This document shows, in pieces, positions 56,402-64,000 of a DNA stretch of 64,000 nucleotides. This stretch comes from Streptomyces dioscori (GTDB taxonomy: Bacteria; Actinomycetota; Actinomycetes; Streptomycetales; Streptomycetaceae): contig NZ_KZ679062.1 of NCBI RefSeq assembly GCF_003024195.1, positions 28,789 through 92,788 of the forward strand, read 5' to 3'. The first letter of the stretch is position 1; every line of letters begins with the position of its first letter. The translations under genes were made by a program, and so were the position numbers. Under the pieces are notes generated by a model. That model was not told where the DNA came from, ran no database searches, and saw only the letters and a program-made list of their open reading frames with translations.

Positions 56402-58852
56402 TCAGCGCACCACCAGGGTCGCGGGGGACGGTTCTTCGAGTCGTACGGACGTGGCGTGCTCGCCGAGCAGGAACCCGCGCAAAGTGTACGGAGCCGGGCA
56501 GGGTGCCGAGTCCAACTCGTGCTCGACCGTACGCAGTTCCAGCAGTCGAGCGCCGGCGATCCTGAACACGGTCGTGCCGTCGGCGGGCCCGCGCGGGCGA
56601 AGCGTGCCACTGCGCGCCACACAGACGAACTCCGGCAGCTGCTCCGGCAACCGGGGCGGAGTCTCCTCGGGGGAGGAGCCGGGAGGGGAGCCGGAGGGCG
56701 ACCCGGGAGCGGGAGCCGGATCGGGAGCGGAGAGGGTGACGCGGATCAGGGGCTTGCCGCGCCGCAGCATCCGGCGCGGCGCGGGCACCAGACGGTACGC
56801 GACCGACGCGTCCGGCGGCAGCACCGTCTCGGCGGCCGACGGCAGCGCGACCACGGACCCCGGGACACGCGGCGCGGGTACGGCCCTGACCCGGACACCG
56901 CCCCGGCCGACCGGCAGCCGCAGGCCCTGACGCCGGTACTGGTGTGCGGCGACGGCCCGTTCGCCCGTGCGCCCGCCGTCCTCCGTCCAGCTGACGGTCA
57001 GTAAACCGGTGCCCTCGGGCCAGTCCAGGACCACCTGCACCTGGCCGTCCGCCTGGCGCCGCGCACTCAGCCCGGTGACCGCGACCGGCGCCTCCACGGT
57101 GACGGTCGGCCCGGCCACGGCACGTTCCCCGAGCACGGCGACGGCCGCGACCTCGGCATGGGTGCCGGGCGGCGGACACAGCACCGGTTCACCGTCGTGC
57201 GGGCGGCGCCACGGCAGCGGCTCGGGCAGCTCGGCAGTGGCCAACTCGGCACCGGGCAGGGGTGTTTCATCGGGCCAGCACACCAGCCGTACGTCCGCGC
57301 CTTCCGCGTGTACGCCGTCCTCGGCACCCTCGCCACCCTTGCCGCCCGTCCAGGTGAACCGGATCGCCTCACCCTCGGCCGTGGCCGTGAGCGTCCGTAC
57401 GGGATCGGGCCAGCGGTGTGCCGTGCGGGTCGCCACGACGCCCGGGGATGCGACGGCCTGCCCCTCGGGTGTGCGGTAGTGGCACACGATCCGGAAGCGG
57501 TGCGGGCCCGGCGGCAGCCCGGTGGCCGCGAACCGGTCCCTGTCGCAGGTCAGCGCGCCGGACGGGCCGTCGGGACCGGTGTGCTCGACCGTCACCTCCG
57601 TGGCGCCGGGCGGTGTCCGCCAGGTGCCGCCGATCCGTTCCCGGCCGTCCGTCAGCGCGAGATCGCTCACCTCGGGGGTGAGGGACAACTCGCGCGCGAC
57701 GAGGGGTACGCCGTCCACGCGGCCGTCGCGCAGAGGGAGGGCCACGTAACGCACCATGCTGCCGAGCGGTATCGCCCGGTCCTCCGTACCGCACACGCCG
57801 CCCGTGCCGTCGGAGCCGTTGACGCTTGAGGTCTCCTGGCGCTCCTGGCGGACCTCGCGGATCTCCGTGCTGCCGCGTCCGGTCCGTCGAAGGCGCAGGA
57901 TCCGCCAGGTGACGCCGGGGTCCGCGTCCGTGGCGTCCCAGGCCAGCGCCGCCGACTCCGGGCGCAGTACGCACCGCAGCCGCTCGACGTGGTCGGTGGG
58001 ACCAGTCGGACCAGTCGGACCAGTCGGACCAGTCGGACCGGTGGAGCCGGTGGGACCGGAGGGGCGGGGCCGGTGGATGCGTACGAGGCTGAACAGGGCC
58101 TTGCGGTCGTCCGCGGCGAGACGCAAGGTCCGCAGGTACTCCTCCGTCGCGGCGTCGGTGTCGCCCGCCTGCTCGGCGGTGCGCGCCGCGTCCAGCGCGG
58201 CGTCGGCGTGGCCCAGCCGCCGGGTGAGGGTGGTGCGGAGCGCGCTCAGCGACGCGTCGCGACCGGTGGGTGGCAGCCGCTCCAGCAGTTTGCGCACGCG
58301 ACGGAGCCGGTGTTCGGACCAGGCGTCGGCCAGGGACTCGGCGGCGGTTCGCTGCGCGTTGTCCAGGACGGGGCGGAGGCGGGCGGCGGCGGCGAGGCCG
58401 GCCGACTCGTCGGCGTGGACGCCGAACGCTTGCGCGGTGTGCGGGAGTTGGCCCTGCGGGTGGTCCTGGAGGAGGCCGATCAGTTGGTACAGGAGGACTC
58501 TGCGCAGGGCTTGGGGGTCGCTGCGGTGGAGTTCGGCGAGGTGGTTCGCGAGGGTGGCCTTCGGGCCTGCGCCGCGGCCCAGGTCGGCCAGTAGCGCGTG
58601 GTCCACGCGTCGGCGGCCGCGGACGCCCTGGGGGACGAACACGCCGTCCAGGACGCGTAGTCCGTCGCCGGGGGTGAGGAGTTCGCCCATGTGGCGCAGG
58701 CCGGCGGCGCGTTGGGTGGCTACGAGGTGGGCGTAGCCGGGGGTCAGGGGGGAGAGGGGGAGGTCGGACAGGGCTTGGGGCAGGCCGAGGTGATGCCCGA
58801 ACTCCAGACCTGCCACTTGTCGCGCTCCCCCGGTCGTGCCTGCGACCGACAT
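56402..58852 (-). CDS. Helical plus Fn3-like repeat protein, first gene of the GTPase operon
   Basis: 816 residues, no named family. Residues 1-260 are helical, with TPR-like spacing (RRLGHADAALDAARTAEQAG, DTDAATEEYLRTLRLAADDR). A GPT repeat (GPTGSTGPTGPTGPTGPTGP, about 264-287, encoded by a GGACCAGTC 9-base repeat at 57993-58060) leads to several beta-sandwich modules of the fibronectin-III kind (VTVEHTGPDGPSGALT, PVRTLTATAEGEAIRFTW, VAVTGLSARRQADGQVQVVL). No signal peptide, so probably cytoplasmic. It may be a scaffold or target-recognition protein for the system. ATG 58852. Confidence 0.75.
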   Translation of the reverse strand: MSVAGTTGGARQVAGLEFGHHLGLPQALSDLPLSPLTPGYAHLVATQRAAGLRHMGELLTPGDGLRVLDGVFVPQGVRGRRRVDHALLADLGRGAGPKATLANHLAELHRSDPQALRRVLLYQLIGLLQDHPQGQLPHTAQAFGVHADESAGLAAAARLRPVLDNAQRTAAESLADAWSEHRLRRVRKLLERLPPTGRDASLSALRTTLTRRLGHADAALDAARTAEQAGDTDAATEEYLRTLRLAADDRKALFSLVRIHRPRPSGPTGSTGPTGPTGPTGPTGPTDHVERLRCVLRPESAALAWDATDADPGVTWRILRLRRTGRGSTEIREVRQERQETSSVNGSDGTGGVCGTEDRAIPLGSMVRYVALPLRDGRVDGVPLVARELSLTPEVSDLALTDGRERIGGTWRTPPGATEVTVEHTGPDGPSGALTCDRDRFAATGLPPGPHRFRIVCHYRTPEGQAVASPGVVATRTAHRWPDPVRTLTATAEGEAIRFTWTGGKGGEGAEDGVHAEGADVRLVCWPDETPLPGAELATAELPEPLPWRRPHDGEPVLCPPPGTHAEVAAVAVLGERAVAGPTVTVEAPVAVTGLSARRQADGQVQVVLDWPEGTGLLTVSWTEDGGRTGERAVAAHQYRRQGLRLPVGRGGVRVRAVPAPRVPGSVVALPSAAETVLPPDASVAYRLVPAPRRMLRRGKPLIRVTLSAPDPAPAPGSPSGSPPGSSPEETPPRLPEQLPEFVCVARSGTLRPRGPADGTTVFRIAGARLLELRTVEHELDSAPCPAPYTLRGFLLGEHATSVRLEEPSPATLVVR
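57993..58060. repeat. 9-base tandem repeat coding for a GPT tract
   Basis: GGACCAGTC is repeated five times and then drifts to GGACCGGTG and GAGCCGGTG. On the minus strand it encodes Gly-Pro-Thr triplets. It is in frame, so changes in copy number would lengthen or shorten the linker between the helical and Fn3-like halves without breaking the gene. Confidence 0.88.
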
Positions 58853-58947
58853 CCCATCAGATTTGCGGGGGCGGGGGGAGTGACTTTCGCAATCCGGCGA
58901 GGTGGGAGGGGTTGTGTGTGGGGGGTGGTTCTGAAGTGAAGAAGGAG

Positions 58948-59114
58948 TCCGCCCCCGCCGCCCCTACCCTCCCCGTCACTGCATGGGGGCTGCGCCCCCT
59001 CGCCCCCTTTTGCGCAGTTCCCCGCGCCCCTTCAGGGGCGCGGGGAACTGCGCAATTCGTAACGCGCGCCCCACCGAACCCGCAGGTTCCCAGTAGGGGC
59101 GCGGGGAACTGCGC
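58948..59114. repeat. Half copy of the palindromic element fused to GGGGCGCGGGGAACTGCGC repeats
   Basis: 58948-59008 resembles one arm of elements A and B (GCCCCCGCCGCCCCTACC and GGGGGCTGCGCCCCC). It stops where a pair of the common repeats begins: 59011-59030 (minus) and 59035-59053 (plus), a near-perfect stem, then a third copy at 59096-59114. The region lies between the start of the GTPase operon and the stop of the chelatase gene, so the stem could end the sulfur operon. The GTPase operon promoter should be within 58853-58947. Confidence 0.82.
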
Positions 59115-59153
59115 AATCGGTGAGGGCCACCCCACCGGCCCGCAGGTGAACGT

Positions 59154-59897
59154 TCAAGCCCCCACGGCGGTCAGAGCCGACCCGGCGACGGCCGAGTCGT
59201 AGCGGGCGAGGAGCACGCGCGCAACCTCCGGCGCCGCCCCCAGCACCGGCGCCAACAGATCCGCCCCACCAGCCTCCCGCGCGACCCGATCCGGCAACCG
59301 CCCCGGCGCGAGGAAGTACGGCGCCACAACCACCCGCGCACACCCCAGGGCACGCAAGGACCCCACCACATCCCCTGTTCGCGGAAGCGATCCGCCGGAG
59401 GCGAACGCAGGCCGCACGGCGCACCAACCGGTCCGCCGCCACTCCCGCGCGATTTCTGCGATCACTGCGATCGCCTCCGGGTCGGTGGACCCCGCCGCGG
59501 CCAGGACGACCCCGGTCGAGGACTTGTCGGCGGGGGACAGCCCCGCCTCGTACAGGCGCCGTTGGAGCGCGGCCGTGAGCAGGGGCGACGGGCCGAGTAC
59601 GTCGGCCTGCCGGATCCGCAGCCGGGCCGGTGCCTCGCTCAGCACCGACGGGATGTCCGCCTTGGCGTGGAAGGCGCGGGTCAGCAGGAGAGGGAGGGCC
59701 ACGATGTCGCGTACGCCTTCCGCCGCCAGGGATTCCAGCTTGCCCGCGACGGACGGGAGGTTGAACTCCAGGAAGCCGGTCTCCACGCGCACCCCGGGCC
59801 GCCGCGCCCGCACCTGGCGTACCAGGGCGTGCACGGTCGCGGCATGACGCGGGTCGCGGCTGCCGTGGGCGATGACGAGGAGTACCGGTTTCGACAT
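59154..59897 (-). CDS. Sirohydrochlorin chelatase-like protein (CbiX)
   Basis: 247 residues. Two CbiX half-domains: LLVIAHGSRDPRHAATVHAL with the metal-binding histidine, LPLLLTRAFHAKADIPSVLS with the second one, and a C-terminal half VVLAAAGSTDPEAIAVIAEI and VVAPYFLAPGRLPDRV. It inserts iron (or cobalt) into sirohydrochlorin; in the sulfur-assimilation context ferrochelation to sirohaem for sulfite reductase is most likely. Last gene of the leftward sulfur operon, 33 bases after the permease stop. Confidence 0.88.
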   Translation of the reverse strand: MSKPVLLVIAHGSRDPRHAATVHALVRQVRARRPGVRVETGFLEFNLPSVAGKLESLAAEGVRDIVALPLLLTRAFHAKADIPSVLSEAPARLRIRQADVLGPSPLLTAALQRRLYEAGLSPADKSSTGVVLAAAGSTDPEAIAVIAEIAREWRRTGWCAVRPAFASGGSLPRTGDVVGSLRALGCARVVVAPYFLAPGRLPDRVAREAGGADLLAPVLGAAPEVARVLLARYDSAVAGSALTAVGA

Positions 59898-59930
59898 GGA
59901 GGTCAGCTCTTCACTCGGCTCTCGATCGGC

Positions 59931-60866
59931 TCAGCTCTTCACCAGGAGACCGCGGCTGCGCAGTACCCACCGTTCCAGCGGGCTGAAGATCAGCAGGTCG
60001 ATGGCGATGCCGACGATCAGGATGAGGAGGATGGCGAGGAACACCATGGGCATGCTGTTGGCCGTACGGCCGTTCTCCAGCAGCTGGCCGAGGCCGACGC
60101 CCAGGTCCGGCGAGGACGCGATGATCTCGGCGGCCATCAGGGAGCGCCACGAGAACGCCCAGCCCTGCTTCAGACCCGCGAGGTAGCCGGGCAGCGCGGC
60201 CGGGATCACGATGTGCCAGGTGCCGCGCAGGCCCGTCGCGCCCATGGTGCGGCCCGCCCGCAGGAACAGGGGCGGGACCTGGTCGACGCCGGAGACGAGC
60301 CCGTTGGCGATGGAGGGGACCGCGCCGAGCAGGATGACCGCGTACATCATCGAGTCGTTGAGGCCGAGCCACAGGACGGCCGGCGGCACCCACGCCACCG
60401 ACGGCAGCGACTGGAGGCCGGACAGGATCGGGCCGATGGCCGCGCGCACGAACTTCACCCGGGCGACGAGCAGTCCGAGCGGGGTGCCGATGACGAGGGC
60501 CATCAGGAAGCCCAGCAGACCGCGCGAGACGCTGGTCCAGATGTATTCGAGGAGCGTGCCCTCCAGCCAGGCCTCCTGGACCTCGTCCCAGACCGCGGAC
60601 GGGGCGGGCAGCTTGTAGCTGTCGGTGACCTCGGCCCACACCAGGACCTGCCAGACGACCAGTACCAGGGCCACGGCGACGATCGGCGGGAAGATCTTCT
60701 CGACGAAGGTCCTGCGGAACGGGGTCCTCTTCGTCTGGACCGTGTCCAGCGCGTCGAGACCGGCTTCGAGTCCGGCGAGGTCGGCGTTCTGCCTGACGCC
60801 TTCTTCCTCGTCGGCCTTGCCCGTCGCGCCGCCGTCCTTGACGGCGCTCGTCTCAGTGCTGGCCAT
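59931..60866 (-). CDS. Aliphatic sulfonate/sulfate-type ABC transporter permease (SsuC-like)
   Basis: 311 residues. A ~50-residue acidic cytoplasmic extension precedes six helices, the first at IVAVALVLVVWQVLVWA. The coupling loop is RAGRTMGATGLRGTWHIVIP and the family block PSVAWVPPAVLWLGLNDSMM is present. ATG at 60866 overlaps the ATPase stop by 14 bases; an upstream codon at 60884 is a less likely start. It would import a sulfur compound with the adjacent ATPase and binding protein. Confidence 0.9.
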   Translation of the reverse strand: MASTETSAVKDGGATGKADEEEGVRQNADLAGLEAGLDALDTVQTKRTPFRRTFVEKIFPPIVAVALVLVVWQVLVWAEVTDSYKLPAPSAVWDEVQEAWLEGTLLEYIWTSVSRGLLGFLMALVIGTPLGLLVARVKFVRAAIGPILSGLQSLPSVAWVPPAVLWLGLNDSMMYAVILLGAVPSIANGLVSGVDQVPPLFLRAGRTMGATGLRGTWHIVIPAALPGYLAGLKQGWAFSWRSLMAAEIIASSPDLGVGLGQLLENGRTANSMPMVFLAILLILIVGIAIDLLIFSPLERWVLRSRGLLVKS

Positions 60867-61671
60867 GGCGGCGGATCTCCCCACGCAGTTGTTCGGTGAT
60901 CTCGACGGACAGTTCCGCCACGGCGGGGTCCTCGATACGGCGGGGCTGCGGGATGTCGACCGTCCACTCCCGCGCGACGCGTCCCGGGCGCGAGGACAGC
61001 AGCACCACGCGCTCGGCGAGCCGTACCGCCTCGCGCACGTTGTGCGTCACGAACAGCACCGACACGTTCGTCTCGCGCCAGATCCGGGTCAGTTCGTCGT
61101 GCAGGACGTCCCGCGTGATGGCGTCGAGGGCCGCGAACGGCTCGTCCATCAGCAGCAGCCGGCTGTCCTGGGCGAGCGCGCGGGCCAGCGCGACCCGCTG
61201 CCGCATACCGCCGGACAGCTCGTGCACCCGCTTGCCGTACGCGCCCTCAAGGCGGACGAGCTGCAGGAGCTCCTCCGCCCTGCTGCGGCGGTCGGCCTTG
61301 GCCACGCCCCGCAGTTTCAGGGCGAGTTCGATGTTCTTGCCCGCGGTCAGCCACGGGAAGAGGGCGTGCTCCTGGAACATCAGGGCCGGCCGGCCGTCGG
61401 TGCTGATGCCTCCCGCGGACGGCTTGTCGAGCCCCGCGACCAGGTTCAGCAGCGTCGACTTGCCACACCCGGAAGCTCCCAGGAGGGTGACGAACTCGCC
61501 GGGCGCGACATCGAGCGTGATGTCGTCCAGGACGAGCTGCTGCCCGGCGGGGCCGGCGAAGGACTTCGAGACGTGCTCGATCCGGGCGGCGTACTCCACC
61601 GACGTACCGGCTTCGGCGTCGGCGGTCTTGGCGAGGGCGGTTGCCACGGTCGTCACCTCCTGGGAACTCAT
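60853..61671 (-). CDS. Sulfonate-type ABC transporter ATP-binding protein (SsuB-like)
   Basis: 272 residues. Walker A GASGCGKST (65-73), Q-loop ALMFQEHALFPWLT, signature LSGGMRQRVALARAL, Walker B LLLMDEP, FAALDAITRD and switch FVTHNVREA are all present. ALMFQEHALFPWL is typical of the SsuB/TauB/NrtD class. A ~28-residue Ala-rich N-terminal extension precedes the domain. ATG with GGAGGTGA-like bases is not present; the start MSSQEV follows AGGCCCAG. Energises the permease encoded next. Confidence 0.9.
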   Translation of the reverse strand: MSSQEVTTVATALAKTADAEAGTSVEYAARIEHVSKSFAGPAGQQLVLDDITLDVAPGEFVTLLGASGCGKSTLLNLVAGLDKPSAGGISTDGRPALMFQEHALFPWLTAGKNIELALKLRGVAKADRRSRAEELLQLVRLEGAYGKRVHELSGGMRQRVALARALAQDSRLLLMDEPFAALDAITRDVLHDELTRIWRETNVSVLFVTHNVREAVRLAERVVLLSSRPGRVAREWTVDIPQPRRIEDPAVAELSVEITEQLRGEIRRHGQH

Positions 61672-61720
61672 GGGTCTGGGCCTGAACTCTTGCTGGGCCT
61701 GAACTCTCGGCTGTCCGGGC

Positions 61721-62824
61721 TTACTTGACGCCGAGACCGGCGTCGTCGACCGAGCTCGCGCCCTCGGCCTTGAGGACCTTGTTCAGCGGCGCGAGGTCGT
61801 AGATGCCGTCGAGCTTCGGCTTCTCCAGCAGGCCGGCCTTCACCGCGTGCTCCGCCTCGGTGTTGAGGGTCGCGGCCAGCGGGTCGTCGGTGAACTGGAT
61901 CGACTTCCACGCCGGGTCGATGACCTCGGCGGGCAGTTCCTTGCCGGACAGCGCCTTGAGCTTGGTGTTGGCGGCGGCCTTCGCCTCGTCCGGGTTGGCG
62001 TTGATCCACTTGTTGGTCTTCACCGAGCCGCGCAGCACGGCCTCGACGACGTCCGGGTGCTCCTTGAGGAACTTCTGCGACACGATGATGTTCGTGATCA
62101 CGAACTTCTTGTCGGGCCACAGGTCGGCCTCGTCGAGCAGCACCTTCGCGCCCTCGGCGACCAGCTTGGACGCGGTCGGCTCCGGCACCCACGCGCCGTC
62201 GATGGAGCCCGACTTGTAGGCGTCCGGCGTGATCTTGTTGTCCGTGCGGACCACGGAGACGTCGCCCTTGCCGCTCTGGGCGTCGACCTTCCAGCCCTGC
62301 TCGGCGATCCAGTTGAGGAACGCCACGTCCTGCGTGTTGCCCAGCTGCGGGGTGGCGATCTTCTTGCCCTTGATGTCCTTCGTGGACTTGATCTTGTCCG
62401 GGTTCACCACCAGCTTCACACCGCCGGACGCCGAACCGCCGATGATCCGCAGGCCCTTGCCGTCGGTCGTGCTGTAGCCGTTGATGGCGGGGGAGGGGCC
62501 GATCCAGCCGATGTCGATCGACCCGGAGTTCAGCGCCTCGATCTCGGACGGACCCGCGTTGAACTGGGAGTACGAGGCCTTCGTGCCCCCGAGCTCCTTC
62601 TGCAGCAGCCCCTCCTGGTCACCCACGAGTGCGGTGGCGTGCGTCAGGTTCGGGAAGTAGCCGATCCGGACGGTGTCGGCGGAGAGCTTCTTGCCCTCGG
62701 CGGCGACCTTCGAGGTGTCCTCGTCCTTGTCGGAGCCGTAACCGCAGGCGGCGAGGGTCAGGAGCGGAAGCGCGGCGGCCACGGCGATGCCGCGGCGAAG
62801 CAGTGTGGAGCCCTTGGCAGGCAC
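61721..62824 (-). CDS. Sulfur-compound ABC binding lipoprotein (SsuA-like)
   Basis: 367 residues. Lipobox LTLAAC with lipidated C27. SsuA-like mature protein: VRIGYFPNLTHATALVGDQE, NSGSIDIGWIGPSPAINGYS, IKGKKIATPQLGNTQDVAFL and YKSGSIDGAWVPEPTASKLV. GTG at 62824 with GAGAGGAAA eight bases upstream is preferred to a GTG 11 codons earlier. Location right after cysN implies delivery of sulfonate or sulfate to the assimilation pathway; Streptomyces sulfate uptake through this operon has been proposed from gene order, as I recall. Substrate not proven. Confidence 0.88.
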   Translation of the reverse strand: MPAKGSTLLRRGIAVAAALPLLTLAACGYGSDKDEDTSKVAAEGKKLSADTVRIGYFPNLTHATALVGDQEGLLQKELGGTKASYSQFNAGPSEIEALNSGSIDIGWIGPSPAINGYSTTDGKGLRIIGGSASGGVKLVVNPDKIKSTKDIKGKKIATPQLGNTQDVAFLNWIAEQGWKVDAQSGKGDVSVVRTDNKITPDAYKSGSIDGAWVPEPTASKLVAEGAKVLLDEADLWPDKKFVITNIIVSQKFLKEHPDVVEAVLRGSVKTNKWINANPDEAKAAANTKLKALSGKELPAEVIDPAWKSIQFTDDPLAATLNTEAEHAVKAGLLEKPKLDGIYDLAPLNKVLKAEGASSVDDAGLGVK

Positions 62825-62949
62825 GGGAGGGTTTCCTCTCGTTGGCCCGGCGGTCACGGTTCTTCAGGTCGTGGCCGGGAGGTCGGCAGGTCTTCGTCGT
62901 ATCCGCGACGGCGGGCGGGGGGACGGGGCGCGCAGGCAGTGCGCGTACG

Positions 62950-63057
62950 TCAGCACGCACATCGCGCGACTCCGCCCTGTCCGGCGCCGAGGGCGCCGCT
63001 GCCGACGCGGCCGCCCTCCTTCGCGAACGTGGAGTAGAAGTCGATGGTGGTCGTCAT
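62950..63057 (-). CDS. Small ORF (35 aa) ending in RCAC between cysN and the binding protein
   Basis: ATG two bases after the cysN stop begins a 35-codon frame: MTTTIDFYSTFAKEGGRVG, a Gly-rich middle and a C-terminus Arg-Cys-Ala-Cys followed by TGA. It ends 126 bases before the binding protein start. Position, tight coupling to cysN and a Cys pair at the very end suggest either a small protein of the sulfur operon or a cysteine-sensing leader peptide for the transporter genes. Alternative overlapping frames exist (for example MCVLTYAHC starting near 62962). Translation is unproven. Confidence 0.45.
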   Translation of the reverse strand: MTTTIDFYSTFAKEGGRVGSGALGAGQGGVARCAC

Positions 63058-63058
63058 G

Positions 63059-64000
63059 TCAGAAGTCCCACCCGTCCTCGTCCGCCTCGGCCCTGACCGG
63101 CTCCGGGGAGGCGAAGGACTCGCCGACCATGCCCGCGGTGAGCGTCGTCCCGTCGGAGGGGTCGATGAGGATGAACGAGCCGGTGCGCCGGGAGTCGGCG
63201 TACGAGTCCACCGGCAGCGGCTCGGCGGTACGGATCTTCACGCGCCCGATGTCGTTGGCGACGAGGTGACCCGGGTGCGGGTGCAGGGACAGGTCGTCGA
63301 GGGTCAGCCGCGAGGGGATGTCCTTGACGACCGCCTTGACCGTGCGGGTGCCGTGCTTGAGCAGCACCCGGTGGCCGATGGTCAGCGGCGCGTCGGCCAC
63401 GTGGCAGACCGTCGCCTCGATGTCCTGCGTGGTCGCGGGCGCGTCCTTGGTCGGCACGATCAGGTCGCCGCGCGAGATGTCGACGTCGTCCTCCAGGAGG
63501 ACCGTCACCGACTGCGTCGTCCAGGCCAGGTCGACCGGCTCGCCCAGCAGGTCGATCGAGGCGATCCGCGAGGTGCGCCCGGAGGGCAGCACGGTGACCG
63601 CCTCACCGACCCGGAACGCGCCGGCCGCGATCTGACCGGCGTACCCGCGGTAGTCGGGGTGCTCGGCGGTCTGCGGACGGATCACGTACTGCACGGGCAG
63701 CCGTGCGTGGCAGGTCGCCAGGTCGTGGCTGACCGGCAGGGTCTCCAGGTGCTCCAGGAAGGTGGGGCCGCCGTACCAGTCCATGTTCGCGGACGGGTCG
63801 ACCACGTTGTCCCCGGCGAGGGCGGAGATGGGGATCGCGGTGATCTCGGGAACGCCCAGTTCGGACGCGTACGCCGTGAACTCCTCGGCGATCGCCGCGA
63901 ACACCGGCTCCTGGTACTCGACCAGGTCCATCTTGTTGACGGCGAGCACGACGTGCGGGACGCGCAGGAGGGCGGCGATCGCGGCGTGGCGGCGGGTCTG
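63059..64000 (-). CDS. cysN: Sulfate adenylyltransferase subunit 1 (CysN), C-terminal part
   Basis: The last 313 residues; the gene starts right of the window. GTPase G4 motif NKMD at about 20-23 of this fragment and ITAIPISALAGDNV (G5) are seen; the P-loop lies outside. Two beta-barrel domains follow, as in EF-Tu-like proteins: PVQYVIRPQTAEHPDYRGYA, DVDISRGDLIVP and DIGRVKIRTAEPLPVD, ending ADEDGWDF. CysN uses GTP to drive ATP sulfurylase CysD, forming adenosine phosphosulfate from sulfate. First visible gene of the leftward sulfur operon. Confidence 0.95.
   Translation of the reverse strand, partial: QTRRHAAIAALLRVPHVVLAVNKMDLVEYQEPVFAAIAEEFTAYASELGVPEITAIPISALAGDNVVDPSANMDWYGGPTFLEHLETLPVSHDLATCHARLPVQYVIRPQTAEHPDYRGYAGQIAAGAFRVGEAVTVLPSGRTSRIASIDLLGEPVDLAWTTQSVTVLLEDDVDISRGDLIVPTKDAPATTQDIEATVCHVADAPLTIGHRVLLKHGTRTVKAVVKDIPSRLTLDDLSLHPHPGHLVANDIGRVKIRTAEPLPVDSYADSRRTGSFILIDPSDGTTLTAGMVGESFASPEPVRAEADEDGWDF

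Noticed and set aside
57993..58060. Possible CRISPR-like repeat
   Set aside because: Nine-base units without spacers, in frame inside a gene; it is a coding tandem repeat.
45314..58852. TerD-type tellurite resistance cluster
   Set aside because: vWA, PP2C and kinase resemble TerY-P triads, but there is no TerD, TerC or TerB gene, and the two GTPases point to a different system.

Overview
The window is chromosomal DNA of a Streptomyces or close relative. Evidence: very high G+C with third-position GC bias, frequent GTG starts and GTGA/ATGA gene overlaps, a two-domain germacradienol/geosmin synthase, a Streptomyces-type subtilisin inhibitor, a SAV2148-type HEPN protein, and many copies of the GGGGCGCGGGGAACTGCGC intergenic repeat common in this genus. 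No rRNA, tRNA, CRISPR array, transposase or phage gene was recognised.

Layout. 1-5.2 kb: tail of an ABC exporter, a TetR/oxidoreductase divergent pair with a triple operator, an AIM24 protein, and an iron-box-controlled pair of surface proteins (secreted small Ig-like protein plus LASTG cell-wall protein). 5.3-8.9 kb: a NitT/TauT-type ABC importer whose second half is bracketed by two inverted copies of a ~190-bp palindromic element. 9.2-15.3 kb: geosmin synthase, PDZ membrane protein, LysE exporter, M24 peptidase, kinase-like phosphotransferase. 15.4-26.1 kb: TreZ, TreY and GlgX (glycogen-to-trehalose route), with TreZ separated from TreY by an FHA protein, two M14 carboxypeptidase paralogues and a subtilisin inhibitor. 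26.3-34.6 kb: two-gene copper amine oxidase locus, HEPN protein, DEDDh exonuclease, YbaK deacylase, EamA/LysR pair, phosphotransferase. 34.9-45.3 kb: sugar ABC importer without its own ATPase, OleD-like macrolide glycosyltransferase, CDP-alcohol phosphatidyltransferase, MMPL transporter, DUF1697 and ketopantoate-reductase-like genes.

45.3-58.9 kb is the most interesting part: a minus-strand chain of eight tightly packed genes (Fn3-like protein, GTPase with zinc ribbon, very large GTPase-associated protein, membrane GTPase with zinc ribbons, 39-residue membrane peptide, vWA, PP2C phosphatase, atypical kinase with zinc ribbon and FHA-like tail). It converges, with a 36-base gap, on a plus-strand pair that shares a GDINGPxNIG motif. 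The architecture matches the computationally proposed 'double-GTPase/GAP1' conflict or signalling systems; I know of no experimental function.

58.9-64 kb: repeats, then the sulfur assimilation operon read leftwards (cysN, tiny Cys-ended ORF, sulfonate-type binding protein, ATPase, permease, sirohydrochlorin chelatase); cysN runs off the right end.
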